64,000 nucleotides of DNA, taken from assembly GCF_050587525.1 (NCBI RefSeq), contig NZ_JBOBFT010000009.1, forward strand, positions 62,001 to 126,000, read 5' to 3'. The stretch is from Plantibacter sp050587525. GTDB lineage: Bacteria; Actinomycetota; Actinomycetes; Actinomycetales; Microbacteriaceae. A program made the translations under genes and the position numbers. Shown here one piece after another: positions 16,010 through 24,642 of the stretch (position 1 is the stretch's first letter; every line of letters begins with the position of its first letter). The notes below the pieces were generated by a model. The model had not been told where the DNA came from and searched no databases. It was given only the letters and a program-made list of their open reading frames with translations.

Positions 16010-16681
16010 ATGGCTGATCCCGGCGTGACGGGGCCGGACAGGCCGGCCCCTCCTGCGGCGGCGACCGAACGGGTCGTCGCACGCCTGCGTCCGCATGCCC
16101 GGATCCTGTTCTTCCCCGCCCTCCTGCTCATCGCGTCGGTGGGTGCGATCGCGTACTTCTTCGGATCGTTCCCGGAAGCGTGGCAGAACTGGGCGGTCCT
16201 CGGCGGCGGTGTGCTCGTCATCCTCCTCGGCTGTGTGCTGCCGTACGTGAACTGGATGTCGGTGCGCTACGTCATCACGACGCGTCGCCTCATCGTGCGT
16301 CGCGGCTTCTTCGTGCGCGTCCGCCAGGAGCTGTACCACGCTCGCGGATACGGCATCACGGTCCACCGCACCTGGCTGCAGAGTGCGTTCCGGAGCGGCA
16401 ACGTGCGGGTGACCTCCGGCGGCGAACTGCCGGTGGTGCTGCGCGATGTCCCCTCAGCAGTCCTCGTGCAGAACGCGCTCCACGAGCTCGTGGCCGAGAA
16501 CCAGAGCATCGTCGCCCCGTATCCGGGCGCTTCGTCGTCGATGCCGACCACCAACTTCGGCTCTGGCTTCGGCGGCGGTCAGACGGGTCAGGCTCCGCAC
16601 CACGGCGGCCAGCACGGTTTCGGCGGGAACAGCGGCTACGGCGGCAACAACGGCTACGGCCCGACCGGCGGCATCGCCTGA
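16010..16681 (+). CDS. PH-domain (bPH2/DUF304) membrane protein
   Basis: 223 aa from the ATG at 16010, which has AAAGG five bases upstream; GTG at 16004 is in frame but less likely. Two membrane helices (about residues 32-50 and 60-80) are followed by a bacterial pleckstrin-homology-like domain (VRYVITTRRLIVRRGFF, ending near RDVPSAVLVQ). The tail is low-complexity and rich in Gly, Asn, Gln and His (GFGGNSGYGGNNGYG). A PH membrane protein next to birA is conserved in mycobacteria (Rv3278c, from memory). Function is not established; a membrane-associated scaffold role is typical for the family. Confidence 0.85.
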   Translation: MADPGVTGPDRPAPPAAATERVVARLRPHARILFFPALLLIASVGAIAYFFGSFPEAWQNWAVLGGGVLVILLGCVLPYVNWMSVRYVITTRRLIVRRGFFVRVRQELYHARGYGITVHRTWLQSAFRSGNVRVTSGGELPVVLRDVPSAVLVQNALHELVAENQSIVAPYPGASSSMPTTNFGSGFGGGQTGQAPHHGGQHGFGGNSGYGGNNGYGPTGGIA

Positions 16682-16743
16682 GCCCACTCGGGCACACCCT
16701 GAGCGGACCCGGGCGGATCCGCGGCGGACCCGCGAGGATCGCT

Positions 16744-17802
16744 TCACGCTGAGGCGATGGGCGGAGTCCGCTCGCCCGATCCTCGCGCGACGAGGGTCGT
16801 GGGCAAGACGAAGGTGCGCGGTTCGACGGTGTGCGCCCCGAGGTGTTCGAGGGCGAGCAGACCGGCCCGCCGCCCCATCTCGACCGGATCGTTCGCGACG
16901 ACCGTGATGCCGATGAATTCCGCGAGGTCGAAGTCGTCGAAGCCGATGAGGGCCGGACGGTCCGCCTCCGGCCGGTTGCCGAACGCCTGCAGCGCGCCGA
17001 CCGTCGCCCGGTTGTTGCTCGCGAACACGGCGGTGGGCGGTTCGGCGAGGTCGAGGAGCTCGGTCGTCCGGTGGCACGCGGTCATCGCATCGTGGGCACC
17101 ATCGCGGACGAGTTCCCGCCAGCTCTCGATTCCGGCCGCGTCCATCGCCTCCGCGAAGCCCGCGAGACGGTCCCGGTAGGTGGGCAGCCAGGCGTAGTCG
17201 CCGAGGAAGGCCGCGCGACGGTGTCCGAAGGAGAGGAGGTGCGCAGCCGCATCGCGACTGCCGCCGTGGTTGTCGAAGACCACGGAGTCCGCCGCGATGC
17301 CGGAGGCCGCGCGGTCGACGAAGACGACGGGGATGCCGCGATCCTGCAGGGAGCGGTACTCGGCGTGCTCGTCCATCGCGGACACGACGATGACTGCCTT
17401 CACCTGTCGTCTCGCGAGTTCGTCGACGAGCGCGCGTTCCGTCTCGGCGGATTCATCGGAGCTCGCGAGTGTGAGCTGGAGGCCTTTCCCGCGGATCTCG
17501 TCTTCGACGCCCTTCGCGAGCGCGGCGTAGAACGGGTTGGCGAGGTCGCCGGTGACGAGACCGACGGTGTTCGAGGTGATGCCGCGGGCGAGGAGACTCG
17601 CCATCGTGTTGAGCTGGAAGCCGAGCGCGGAGGCGGAGCCGAGGACGCGGTCGCGCGTCTCCTGGCGGACGTACTGTTCGCCGTTGACCGCTCGCGATGC
17701 CGTCTTGAGGCTCACGCCGGCGTGGTCGGCGACGTCCTGGAGGGTCACGGCGCCGCGCGGGCTCTGGACCCCGCGTGCGCTGCCGCTCGTGGCTTCGTCC
17801 AC
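16744..17802 (-). CDS. LacI family transcriptional regulator of the adjacent mannosidase gene
   Basis: 352 aa. The N-terminal LacI helix-turn-helix VTLQDVADHAGVSLKTASRA and hinge MASLLARG are followed by a periplasmic-binding-protein-like effector domain (TVGLVTGDLANPFYAALAKG, VVFVDRAASGI, AVFASNNRATVGALQAFG, ALIGFDDFDLAEFIG). A much longer open frame runs upstream to 18282 but crosses into the mannosidase. I chose GTG at 17802, which has GGAG four bases upstream and puts the HTH near the N-terminus. It is divergent from the GH92 alpha-mannosidase, with a palindromic LacI-type operator between them, so it most likely represses that gene until a mannose-derived inducer is present. Confidence 0.92.
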   Translation of the reverse strand: MDEATSGSARGVQSPRGAVTLQDVADHAGVSLKTASRAVNGEQYVRQETRDRVLGSASALGFQLNTMASLLARGITSNTVGLVTGDLANPFYAALAKGVEDEIRGKGLQLTLASSDESAETERALVDELARRQVKAVIVVSAMDEHAEYRSLQDRGIPVVFVDRAASGIAADSVVFDNHGGSRDAAAHLLSFGHRRAAFLGDYAWLPTYRDRLAGFAEAMDAAGIESWRELVRDGAHDAMTACHRTTELLDLAEPPTAVFASNNRATVGALQAFGNRPEADRPALIGFDDFDLAEFIGITVVANDPVEMGRRAGLLALEHLGAHTVEPRTFVLPTTLVARGSGERTPPIASA

Positions 17803-17833
17803 GCTGCTCCGTTCGGGTCGCTCAGGTGAATGT

Positions 17834-17899
17834 CCGACAAACGTCGGCTTGACAGGAGATTGGCACATCGCCAAGATACACACTATGACAGCGCTGTCA
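17834..17899 (+). promoter_or_regulatory. mannosidase promoter with LacI-type operator
   Basis: The perfect 14-bp palindrome TGACAGCGCTGTCA (17886-17899) has the central CG step typical of LacI-family operators. Upstream are a -35 TTGACA (17849-17854) and a plausible -10 AAGATA (17873-17878, 18-bp spacer), so the operator would cover the transcription start. Two further dyads are present: TTGGC-N5-GCCAA (17860-17874) between -35 and -10, and CCGAC-N4-GTCGG (17834-17847) just upstream of -35. The divergent lacI gene starts at 17802, so the operator could also give autoregulation. Confidence 0.75.
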
Positions 17900-17941
17900 C
17901 AGACGGCGCCGCGACCCCCACCTCTGAGATTTGGAGTCCCG

Positions 17942-20900
17942 TTGACATCGACGTCGACGACCGCCCGACCGCGGTCAGCCCCACGCCATCTGAAGCGCCC
18001 GAGGGCGCTCCTCGCCCTCGTCGTCGCAGCCTCCGCCGCGGCGTCAGGCCTCGTCATCGCCGCGCCGGCCAACGCCGCGTCGGACGCGACGTTCTGGTCG
18101 TCCTTCGAAAGCGCCGACCCCCAGCCGGCCGACAGCAAGCCGTTCGGCCAACAGACCAACGTCACCGGTTCGCGTTTCGCGGCCGGCAGCCTCCTCGGTT
18201 CCGTCGACCAGGTCACCTTCAGCGCCCAGAACACCCCGAACGAAGTCGCCGCGAACCTCGCCGACGGCAACGTCAACAGCAAGTGGCTCGCCTTCGCCTC
18301 GGCGGGCTGGGTCGCCTACCACCTGAAGACCCCGCAGGTCGTGCGCGGCTACTCGCTCACCTCCGCCGACGACGCGCCGGGCCGCGACCCGCGCAACTTC
18401 CAGATCGAGGGCTCCACGAACGGGACCGACTGGGTCGCGATCGACGCCCAGACCGACCAGAGCTTCTCCGATCGCAAGACCACCAAGAGCTACACGGCGG
18501 CGAACGAGACCGCGTACCCCTGGTACCGGCTCAACGTCCTCGCGATCGGCAGCGGGAACATCGTCCAGCTCGCCGACTGGGACATCAACGATGGAACGAC
18601 GACCCCGCCGCCGGCATCGCCCATCGTCACCCAGGTCGGAGCCGGACCCACCTCCGGCTACAACATGAAGTCGGGCGCAGGATTCTCCGGCGCGAAGTCG
18701 CTTCGCTACGCCGGTTCGCACCTCGGTGACGGTGAAGCGATCGCGACGAACGAGCTGCTCTCCGTCGACGTCCCGATCACGGCCGGCCAAGAGCTCAGCT
18801 ACAAGATCTTCCCCGAGCTGGGATCCGGGCTGCAGTACGCCGCGACGTACGCCGCGATCGACCTCGTCCTCGACGACGGCACGCGAACCTCTGCCAAGGG
18901 CCTCCTCGACGGCAACGGCTTCGGCTCCGACGCCAAGGCCCAGGGCACGCAGAAGGCCCTCTACGCCAACCAGTGGAACTCCGTCCACGTCGACCTCTCC
19001 GGCCTCGAAGGCCGCCGCGTCTCGAAGATCCTCCTCAGCTACGACAACCCGGGCGGCGCAGCCGGTACGAAGTTCGCCGGCTGGATCGACGATGTGAGCA
19101 TCGCCCCGGCCGCCACGGTCGACGGCTCGAGCCTCGTCAACTACGTCGACACCCGCCGAGGGACGCTGTCCAGCGCGAGCTTCTCCCGCGGCAACAACAT
19201 CCCGGCGACCGCGGTGCCGAACGGCTTCAACTTCTTCACGCCGATGACGAACGCGAACACCGACTCCTGGCTCTACAACTACGCGTCGGGCAACAACAGC
19301 AACAACCTGCCGACGCTGCAGGGCATCGGCATCTCGCACGAGCCGAGCCCGTGGATGGGCGACCGGAACCAGCTGGCGATTATGCCCGCGACGTCGGCGA
19401 CCCCCAACGGCTCGCTCTCGAACCGTGCGCTCGAATTCAGCCACAACACGGAGATCGCTCGCCCCGACCTCTACAGCGTCAAGTTCACGAACGGCTTGAT
19501 CACCGAGGTCACCCCGACCGACCACGGCGGCGTGTACCGCTTCCAGTTCCCCGGCAACGGCGGCAGCGTGCTGCTCGACCAGGTCGCAGGAACGGCATCG
19601 CTCACCGTCGCAGCCGACGGCACCGTGTCCGGGTATGTGGAAGGCGGCAGCGGACTCTCCGCAGGTCGCAGCCGCATGTTCGTCTCCGGCGCGTTCGACG
19701 CGACGCCGACCGGCGTCGGCAAGCCCTCGGGCGACCGCGCCAACGCGAAGTTCGCGAGCTTCGACCGGAAGAACGTGCAGCTCCGCATCGCCACGTCGTT
19801 CATCTCCCTCGACCAGGCGAAGAAGAACCTCGACCTCGAGGTCACGGGCCGCAGCTTCGACGACGTCAAGAACGCCGCGACGAAGCAGTGGAACGACCGG
19901 CTCGGCGTCATCGACGTGGAAGGCGCGACCGCAGCGCAGAACACGACGCTGTACTCGAACCTGTACCGGATGAACCTCTACCCCAACTCGCAGTTCGAGA
20001 ACACCGGCACCGCAGAGGCGCCCGTGTACAAGTACGCGAGCCCCGTCGCCCCGCAGACCGGATCCGCGACGCCGACGGCCACGAACGCCAAGGTCGTCGA
20101 CGGCAAGATCTACGTCAACAACGGCTTCTGGGACACCTACCGCACCGTGTGGCCCGCCTATTCCGCGCTCTACCCGGACCTCGAGCAGGAACTCGTCGAC
20201 GGCTTCGTCCAGCAGTACCGCGACTCCGGTTGGGTCGCCCGCTGGTCCTCGCCCGGCTACGCCGACCTCATGACGGGCACGAGCTCCGACGTCGCCTTCG
20301 CCGACGCGTACCTGAACGGTGCGATCGACACGAAGACGGCGCTGGAAGCGTACGACGCGGCCGTCAAGAACGCGACCGTGCTCCCGACGTCCAACGCTGT
20401 CGGTCGGAAGGGCCTCGACCAGTCGATCTTCCTCGGCTACACGCCCGCCGCGACGCACGAAAGCGTCTCATGGGGTCTTGAAGGCCTGACGAACGACTAC
20501 GGCATCGGCCGCATGGCGGCGAAGCTCGCGGAGGACCCGGCCGTTCCGGCAGAGCGGGTCGCGCAGCTCAAGGAGGAGTCCTCCTACTTCCTTGAACGGG
20601 CGACCACCTACGGCAACCTGTTCGACCCGTCCATCGGGTTCTTCCAGGCGCGGAACGCCGACGGCGGCTTCGAGGTCGGCGCAGACTCCTTCGACCCCGA
20701 GGACTGGGGCGGCGCCTTCACCGAGACGAACGGTTGGAACTTCGCGTTCCACGCACCGTTCGACATCGACGGCCTCGCAGCCCTCTACGGCGGCACCGAC
20801 GGCCTGGTCGCGAAACTCGACCAGTTCTTCGGCACCCCCGAGACCGCGACGAAGCCGGGCGGCTACGGCGGCGTCATCCACGAGATGGTCGAAGCGCGCG

Positions 20901-23746
20901 ACGTGCGCCTCGGACAGCTCGGCATGAGCAACCAGCCCTCCCACCACATCCCGTACCTCTACGCTGCAGCGGGCGCACCGAGCAAGACGCAGGCGATCAC
21001 GCGTGAGATCCTGCAGCGCCTCTACGTCGGATCCGACATCGGCCAGGGCTACCCGGGCGACGAGGACAACGGCGAGATGAGCGCCTGGTACGTGTTCTCC
21101 GCCCTCGGCTTCTACCCCGAGGTCGTCGGATCCGGTGAGTACGTCATCGGTTCGCCGCTCTTCACGAAGGCGACCGTGCACCTGAAGGACGGCAAGGACC
21201 TCGTCATCAACGCCCCGAAGAACTCGCCGAAGAACGTGTACGTGCAGTCCGCGTCCTTCAACGGCAAGGCCCTCGACCAGGCGACGATCTCGACCGACAT
21301 CATGCGCACGGGCGGCACGCTCGACTTCGACCTCGGCTCCAAGCCGTCGTCGTGGGGCGAGCGCACCTCGACCGAGGAGGCCCGCGTCCCGTACGTCGAC
21401 GCGACGAAGCCGTCCTTCGGCACCGTCACCTCGAGCGACGGCACCGACGTCAAGGCGCTGACCGACGACAACTCGCGTTCGGTCGCGACCTTCACGACGG
21501 CCACACCGACCGTCCAGTGGACGTCGGCATCTGGTCCCGTCGCTGTCGCGTCCTACACGATCACCAACGGCCCCTCCGGCGCTGCACCGTCGGCGTGGAC
21601 GCTCGAGGGCTCGGCCGACGGCCAGACCTGGCTGCCGATCGACGAACGCACCGCACAGACGTTCACCTGGGCCACCCAGACGCGTCCATTCGTGCTGAAG
21701 GACGCGCAGCCGTACAGCCACTACCGGCTCGCGATCACGGCGTCCTCCGACGGCTCCGCACCGCGGATCGCGGAGCTCGAACTGCTTGCAGACACCACGA
21801 AGCAGTCGGGCGACTTCGCCCTCACGGCGAGCCCGAACGTCACCGGCGCACCCGGCATCGAAGTGAGCGCACCGCTCGCGACGCTGTCCGGCGGGAAGTC
21901 GGACAAAGCGTCGGACTACGCGGCGACCGTCGACTACTTCGACGGCTCCGGTCCGCAGGCGGCAACGATCACGAAGTCGCCGCTCGGCGGCTGGGCGATC
22001 GCCGCACCGCACACCTTCGCGGCTGCCGGAACGTACAACGCACAGGTGACCGTCACCGAGGGCGTGGCGCAGGCCGCCGTCCTCGCGACGATCACGATCG
22101 CGAAGAACACGAGCCTCACGGCAGCGTTCGACAGCGTGTGCATCAGCGATCCGGGCCTCGTCGGGAACTGCGACCAGTTGAACTACGCGTTCGACCGTTC
22201 GAAGCTCGCATCGACAGGCTTCACCCAGGGCACCACGGTCGCCGTCCCCGGCACCTCGTTGACCTTCGACCTGCCGCAGATCGCACCCGGCCAGCCGGAC
22301 AACGCGATGGGCAGCGGGCAGACGATCAGCGTCGACCTCGGCGAGGGGGCGACCCAGCTCTCCGTCATCGGAACGGGCACGGAGAAGCACCAGCAGTCGA
22401 AGGGCGTCCTCACGTTCTCCGACGGCACTACCCAGGAGATCGAGCTCAACTTCGGTGACTGGACCGGAGCGGCGGCGAACCCGCTGTTCGGGAACACCGT
22501 CGTCGGGAAGTCCGCCGGTCGCCTGTCCGGTGCCACGGGAAGCGATGGCGTGACCGCCGCGATCTACTCGACCGCCCCGATCACGCTCCCCGAGGGCAAG
22601 ACGGTCGTCTCCCTCACCCTGCCGAAGCAGCCGGGCACACCGAAGAGCGACGGACGGATCCACGTGTTCGCCATCGCCTCCGACGGTGCACGCACCGCTC
22701 CGACGCCGTTCGCGGCAGAGGGCAGCGACGTCGCAACGCAGACGAGCGGGATCGAGTTCACGAGTGAACTCGCGACCGTCTCCGGCGGAGCGGGCGCCTA
22801 CACGGCGACCGTCAATTGGGGCGACGGCACGGCGACCACCACGGGTGTCATCTCGGAGGCTGAAGCGGGCGCCGCCATCAGCGGAACCCACACCTACGCC
22901 AAGGCGGGCGCCTACACGGTGACCGTCACGGCGGACGACTCGGAGCGGAGCATCGCCACCACGACGACGATCACCGTGGACGATCCGATCACTTACACGC
23001 CGCAGATCGCGGTGGACGGTGCGACGGTCGCCCCGGGGGCCACGGTCACGATCACGGGCTCAGGCTTCGCAGCCGAGGAGACCGTCGACCTGAAGCTCAG
23101 CAGCACGCCGGAGGTCACCGGTCAGGCGACCACCGACGCGGACGGCGCCTTCACCCAGACGATCGTCGTCCCTGTCGGTGCTGCCGACGGCGAGTACCCG
23201 CTGACGGCGACGGGCGCGACCTCGGTCGTCGCCGCCACAGCATCGATCCGCGTGCTCACGCAGACGCCGCCCGAGCTCGACCCCACGGTCACGCTCTCGG
23301 CAGGCACGGCGCGTCCGGGTGACACGCTGTCCGTCAGCGGCACCGGCTACGCGGTCGGCGAGCAGGTCGAGGTGATCCTCCACTCGGAGCCCGTCACCCT
23401 CGGCACGTTCCAGGCGAACGGTGACGGCGTCTTCCAGGCGAACGTCGTCCTCCCCTCGGACGCACCGCTCGGCGAGCACACGATCGAGGTCCTCGGGCTC
23501 GGCTCCGGGGCGAGCGCGAGCGCACCGCTCACGCTCGTCGCGAAGCTGCCGGACCCGGGCACGGGAGGCGGCGGGACCACGCCCGTCCGTCCCGGCGACT
23601 ACGACGGGATCCTCAAGACGACCGGTGCGCAGGGGGTCGAGGCCGGTGGCCTCATCGCCCTCGCCCTGATCGTGGTCGGCGGCGCCGCTGTCGGCGCCGG
23701 CTTCCTGATCCGTCGTCGCCGGAACCGCGAACAGCTGATCGGCTGA
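17942..23746 (+). CDS. multidomain secreted GH92 alpha-mannosidase
   Basis: 1934 aa from TTG at 17942, which has GGAG five bases upstream. An in-frame ATG at 17885 overlaps the operator and is less likely. Order: Sec signal peptide (RPRALLALVVAASAAASGLV, cleavage near APANA, residues 42-46); F5/8C discoidin-like domain (~85-215); beta-rich linker; GH92 region (~395-1135) with GNNIPATAVPNGFNFFTP and the family signature GYPGDEDNGEMSAWYV near 1039; a second discoidin-like domain (~1155-1285); PKD-like and beta domains; two ~90-residue Ig-like repeats (~1683-1773 and ~1776-1870); then LKTTG, a membrane helix and RRRRNR. GH92 enzymes are calcium-dependent exo-alpha-mannosidases acting on mannans and N-glycans. 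The tail resembles a sortase signal. It is probably a wall-attached enzyme for scavenging plant or fungal mannan or glycoprotein, controlled by the adjacent LacI regulator. Confidence 0.92.
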   Translation: MTSTSTTARPRSAPRHLKRPRALLALVVAASAAASGLVIAAPANAASDATFWSSFESADPQPADSKPFGQQTNVTGSRFAAGSLLGSVDQVTFSAQNTPNEVAANLADGNVNSKWLAFASAGWVAYHLKTPQVVRGYSLTSADDAPGRDPRNFQIEGSTNGTDWVAIDAQTDQSFSDRKTTKSYTAANETAYPWYRLNVLAIGSGNIVQLADWDINDGTTTPPPASPIVTQVGAGPTSGYNMKSGAGFSGAKSLRYAGSHLGDGEAIATNELLSVDVPITAGQELSYKIFPELGSGLQYAATYAAIDLVLDDGTRTSAKGLLDGNGFGSDAKAQGTQKALYANQWNSVHVDLSGLEGRRVSKILLSYDNPGGAAGTKFAGWIDDVSIAPAATVDGSSLVNYVDTRRGTLSSASFSRGNNIPATAVPNGFNFFTPMTNANTDSWLYNYASGNNSNNLPTLQGIGISHEPSPWMGDRNQLAIMPATSATPNGSLSNRALEFSHNTEIARPDLYSVKFTNGLITEVTPTDHGGVYRFQFPGNGGSVLLDQVAGTASLTVAADGTVSGYVEGGSGLSAGRSRMFVSGAFDATPTGVGKPSGDRANAKFASFDRKNVQLRIATSFISLDQAKKNLDLEVTGRSFDDVKNAATKQWNDRLGVIDVEGATAAQNTTLYSNLYRMNLYPNSQFENTGTAEAPVYKYASPVAPQTGSATPTATNAKVVDGKIYVNNGFWDTYRTVWPAYSALYPDLEQELVDGFVQQYRDSGWVARWSSPGYADLMTGTSSDVAFADAYLNGAIDTKTALEAYDAAVKNATVLPTSNAVGRKGLDQSIFLGYTPAATHESVSWGLEGLTNDYGIGRMAAKLAEDPAVPAERVAQLKEESSYFLERATTYGNLFDPSIGFFQARNADGGFEVGADSFDPEDWGGAFTETNGWNFAFHAPFDIDGLAALYGGTDGLVAKLDQFFGTPETATKPGGYGGVIHEMVEARDVRLGQLGMSNQPSHHIPYLYAAAGAPSKTQAITREILQRLYVGSDIGQGYPGDEDNGEMSAWYVFSALGFYPEVVGSGEYVIGSPLFTKATVHLKDGKDLVINAPKNSPKNVYVQSASFNGKALDQATISTDIMRTGGTLDFDLGSKPSSWGERTSTEEARVPYVDATKPSFGTVTSSDGTDVKALTDDNSRSVATFTTATPTVQWTSASGPVAVASYTITNGPSGAAPSAWTLEGSADGQTWLPIDERTAQTFTWATQTRPFVLKDAQPYSHYRLAITASSDGSAPRIAELELLADTTKQSGDFALTASPNVTGAPGIEVSAPLATLSGGKSDKASDYAATVDYFDGSGPQAATITKSPLGGWAIAAPHTFAAAGTYNAQVTVTEGVAQAAVLATITIAKNTSLTAAFDSVCISDPGLVGNCDQLNYAFDRSKLASTGFTQGTTVAVPGTSLTFDLPQIAPGQPDNAMGSGQTISVDLGEGATQLSVIGTGTEKHQQSKGVLTFSDGTTQEIELNFGDWTGAAANPLFGNTVVGKSAGRLSGATGSDGVTAAIYSTAPITLPEGKTVVSLTLPKQPGTPKSDGRIHVFAIASDGARTAPTPFAAEGSDVATQTSGIEFTSELATVSGGAGAYTATVNWGDGTATTTGVISEAEAGAAISGTHTYAKAGAYTVTVTADDSERSIATTTTITVDDPITYTPQIAVDGATVAPGATVTITGSGFAAEETVDLKLSSTPEVTGQATTDADGAFTQTIVVPVGAADGEYPLTATGATSVVAATASIRVLTQTPPELDPTVTLSAGTARPGDTLSVSGTGYAVGEQVEVILHSEPVTLGTFQANGDGVFQANVVLPSDAPLGEHTIEVLGLGSGASASAPLTLVAKLPDPGTGGGGTTPVRPGDYDGILKTTGAQGVEAGGLIALALIVVGGAAVGAGFLIRRRRNREQLIG

Positions 23747-23754
23747 CCGACCTG

Positions 23755-23784
23755 ACCGGTGGCGGCTGAGGGGCCGCCGCCGGT
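23755..23784 (+). terminator. terminator of the GH92 gene
   Basis: 12-bp stem ACCGGTGGCGGC / GCCGCCGCCGGT with one G-U pair and a 6-base loop, starting eight bases after the stop codon. No T-run follows, which is usual in high-GC actinobacteria. Confidence 0.6.
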
Positions 23785-23791
23785 CGAACGG

Positions 23792-23834
23792 AACGCCCCG
23801 TCGCCACGACTCCGGTCGTCGGTGGCGGGGCGTT
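23792..23834. terminator. second hairpin downstream of the GH92 gene
   Basis: Long imperfect stem beginning AACGCCCCG and ending CGGGGCGTT around a TCCG loop. It could reinforce termination of the mannosidase transcript or stop minus-strand transcripts from the GtrA gene. Confidence 0.4.
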
Positions 23835-23860
23835 CGTCGTGCATCCGCTGCCCACGTGGT

Positions 23861-23947
23861 GTTCACAACTCAGGACGGCCCTGGCGTGTCGCGGGTTGCA
23901 GCCGGCGTGGCGGCGGCGACACGCCGCATCGCTCCTGAGTTGTGAAC
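23861..23947. repeat. 87-bp palindromic element, copy 1
   Basis: Bounded by 15-bp inverted ends GTTCACAACTCAGGA and TCCTGAGTTGTGAAC. The interior contains further inverted pieces (GGCGTGTCGC and GCGACACGCC). An element of identical length and ends lies at 29360-29446. The two copies share the right part (GCGACACGCCGCATCGCTCC) but differ in the left interior. It is non-coding and MITE- or REP-like. Confidence 0.85.
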
Positions 23948-23991
23948 GAGACGAGGAGCCGATGCGGGGCAAGGGCGATGCCGGAGGAGGG

Positions 23992-24519
23992 TCAGCGGGC
24001 GGTGGGCGCCTCCACGGCGGTCGACCCGGTGACCGGCGCGTCAGTCACGAGCACGCGGGCGGCGCGACGTGCGGGGGAGAAGACCCAGTAGCGGTAGAGC
24101 ACGAAGCGGAAGATCGCGCCGAGAGCGAGACCGACGACGTTCGACGCGATGTTGTCCGCGAGCACCGACTTGTAGCCGAGGACGTAGTGCGAGATCCACA
24201 GGCAGCCGACGCCGATCGCCATCCCTGCGAAGCTCACTGCGAAGAACTCGACGCCCTCGCGGACGGTGCTCGACTGCCGGTCCTTCGAGAACGTCCAGTA
24301 CCGGTTGCCGAGCCAGTTGGTGATGATCGCGAAGATCGTCGAGATCACCTTCGCGATGATCGGGCCGGAGTGCACGTGCTCGGGTGCGAGGACCGTGAGT
24401 CGCAACGCATTGAAGACGGTGAGGTCGACGAGGAGCCCAGCGGCACCGACTGCGCCGAACTGGGCGGCTTGAACGATGATGCGCCGAGTGCGCGAGCCTG
24501 CTGACAGGGGCCCCGACAT
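23992..24519 (-). CDS. GtrA family membrane protein
   Basis: 175 aa with four membrane helices. GtrA-like proteins are thought to flip polyprenyl-phosphate-linked monosaccharides. Seen: AAQFGAVGAAGLLVDLTVFN, KVISTIFAIITNWLGNRYWTFS (the conserved N-R-x-W-x-F motif), and the second copy FRFVLYRYWVF near the C-terminus. I chose ATG at 24519, with GGAG six bases upstream; an ATG at 24531 is also in frame. It is divergent from purK. A GtrA-like gene beside purK and the PH-domain gene is also present in M. tuberculosis (Rv3277, from memory), where it is linked to wall glycan assembly. Confidence 0.88.
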   Translation of the reverse strand: MSGPLSAGSRTRRIIVQAAQFGAVGAAGLLVDLTVFNALRLTVLAPEHVHSGPIIAKVISTIFAIITNWLGNRYWTFSKDRQSSTVREGVEFFAVSFAGMAIGVGCLWISHYVLGYKSVLADNIASNVVGLALGAIFRFVLYRYWVFSPARRAARVLVTDAPVTGSTAVEAPTAR

Positions 24520-24642
24520 GCGCGTCTCCATTCGATGGGCGAAGATAGAAGCGCGAAGGCGCCGAAGAAAAGTGTCCCGCTGGATCCTGGGAGTTCCCTC
24601 TCGAATCCGCATGCCGAGCCTGAATGAATCTGGAGAAGCCCA

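Noticed and set aside
17885..17887. ATG as start of the GH92 gene
   Set aside because: It lies inside the promoter/operator region with no ribosome-binding site. TTG at 17942 has GGAG at the right distance and gives a normal signal peptide.
17803..18282. N-terminal extension of the LacI regulator
   Set aside because: The extension crosses the operator and the mannosidase signal-peptide region. The helix-turn-helix should be N-terminal, and a GTG with a good ribosome-binding site exists at 17802.
18044..22891. Two long minus-strand open frames (804 and 807 codons) opposite the GH92 gene
   Set aside because: They are a by-product of GC-rich third positions in the sense gene. The translations are Arg/Val/Asp/Gly-rich without domains, and the sense strand has a clear multidomain enzyme.
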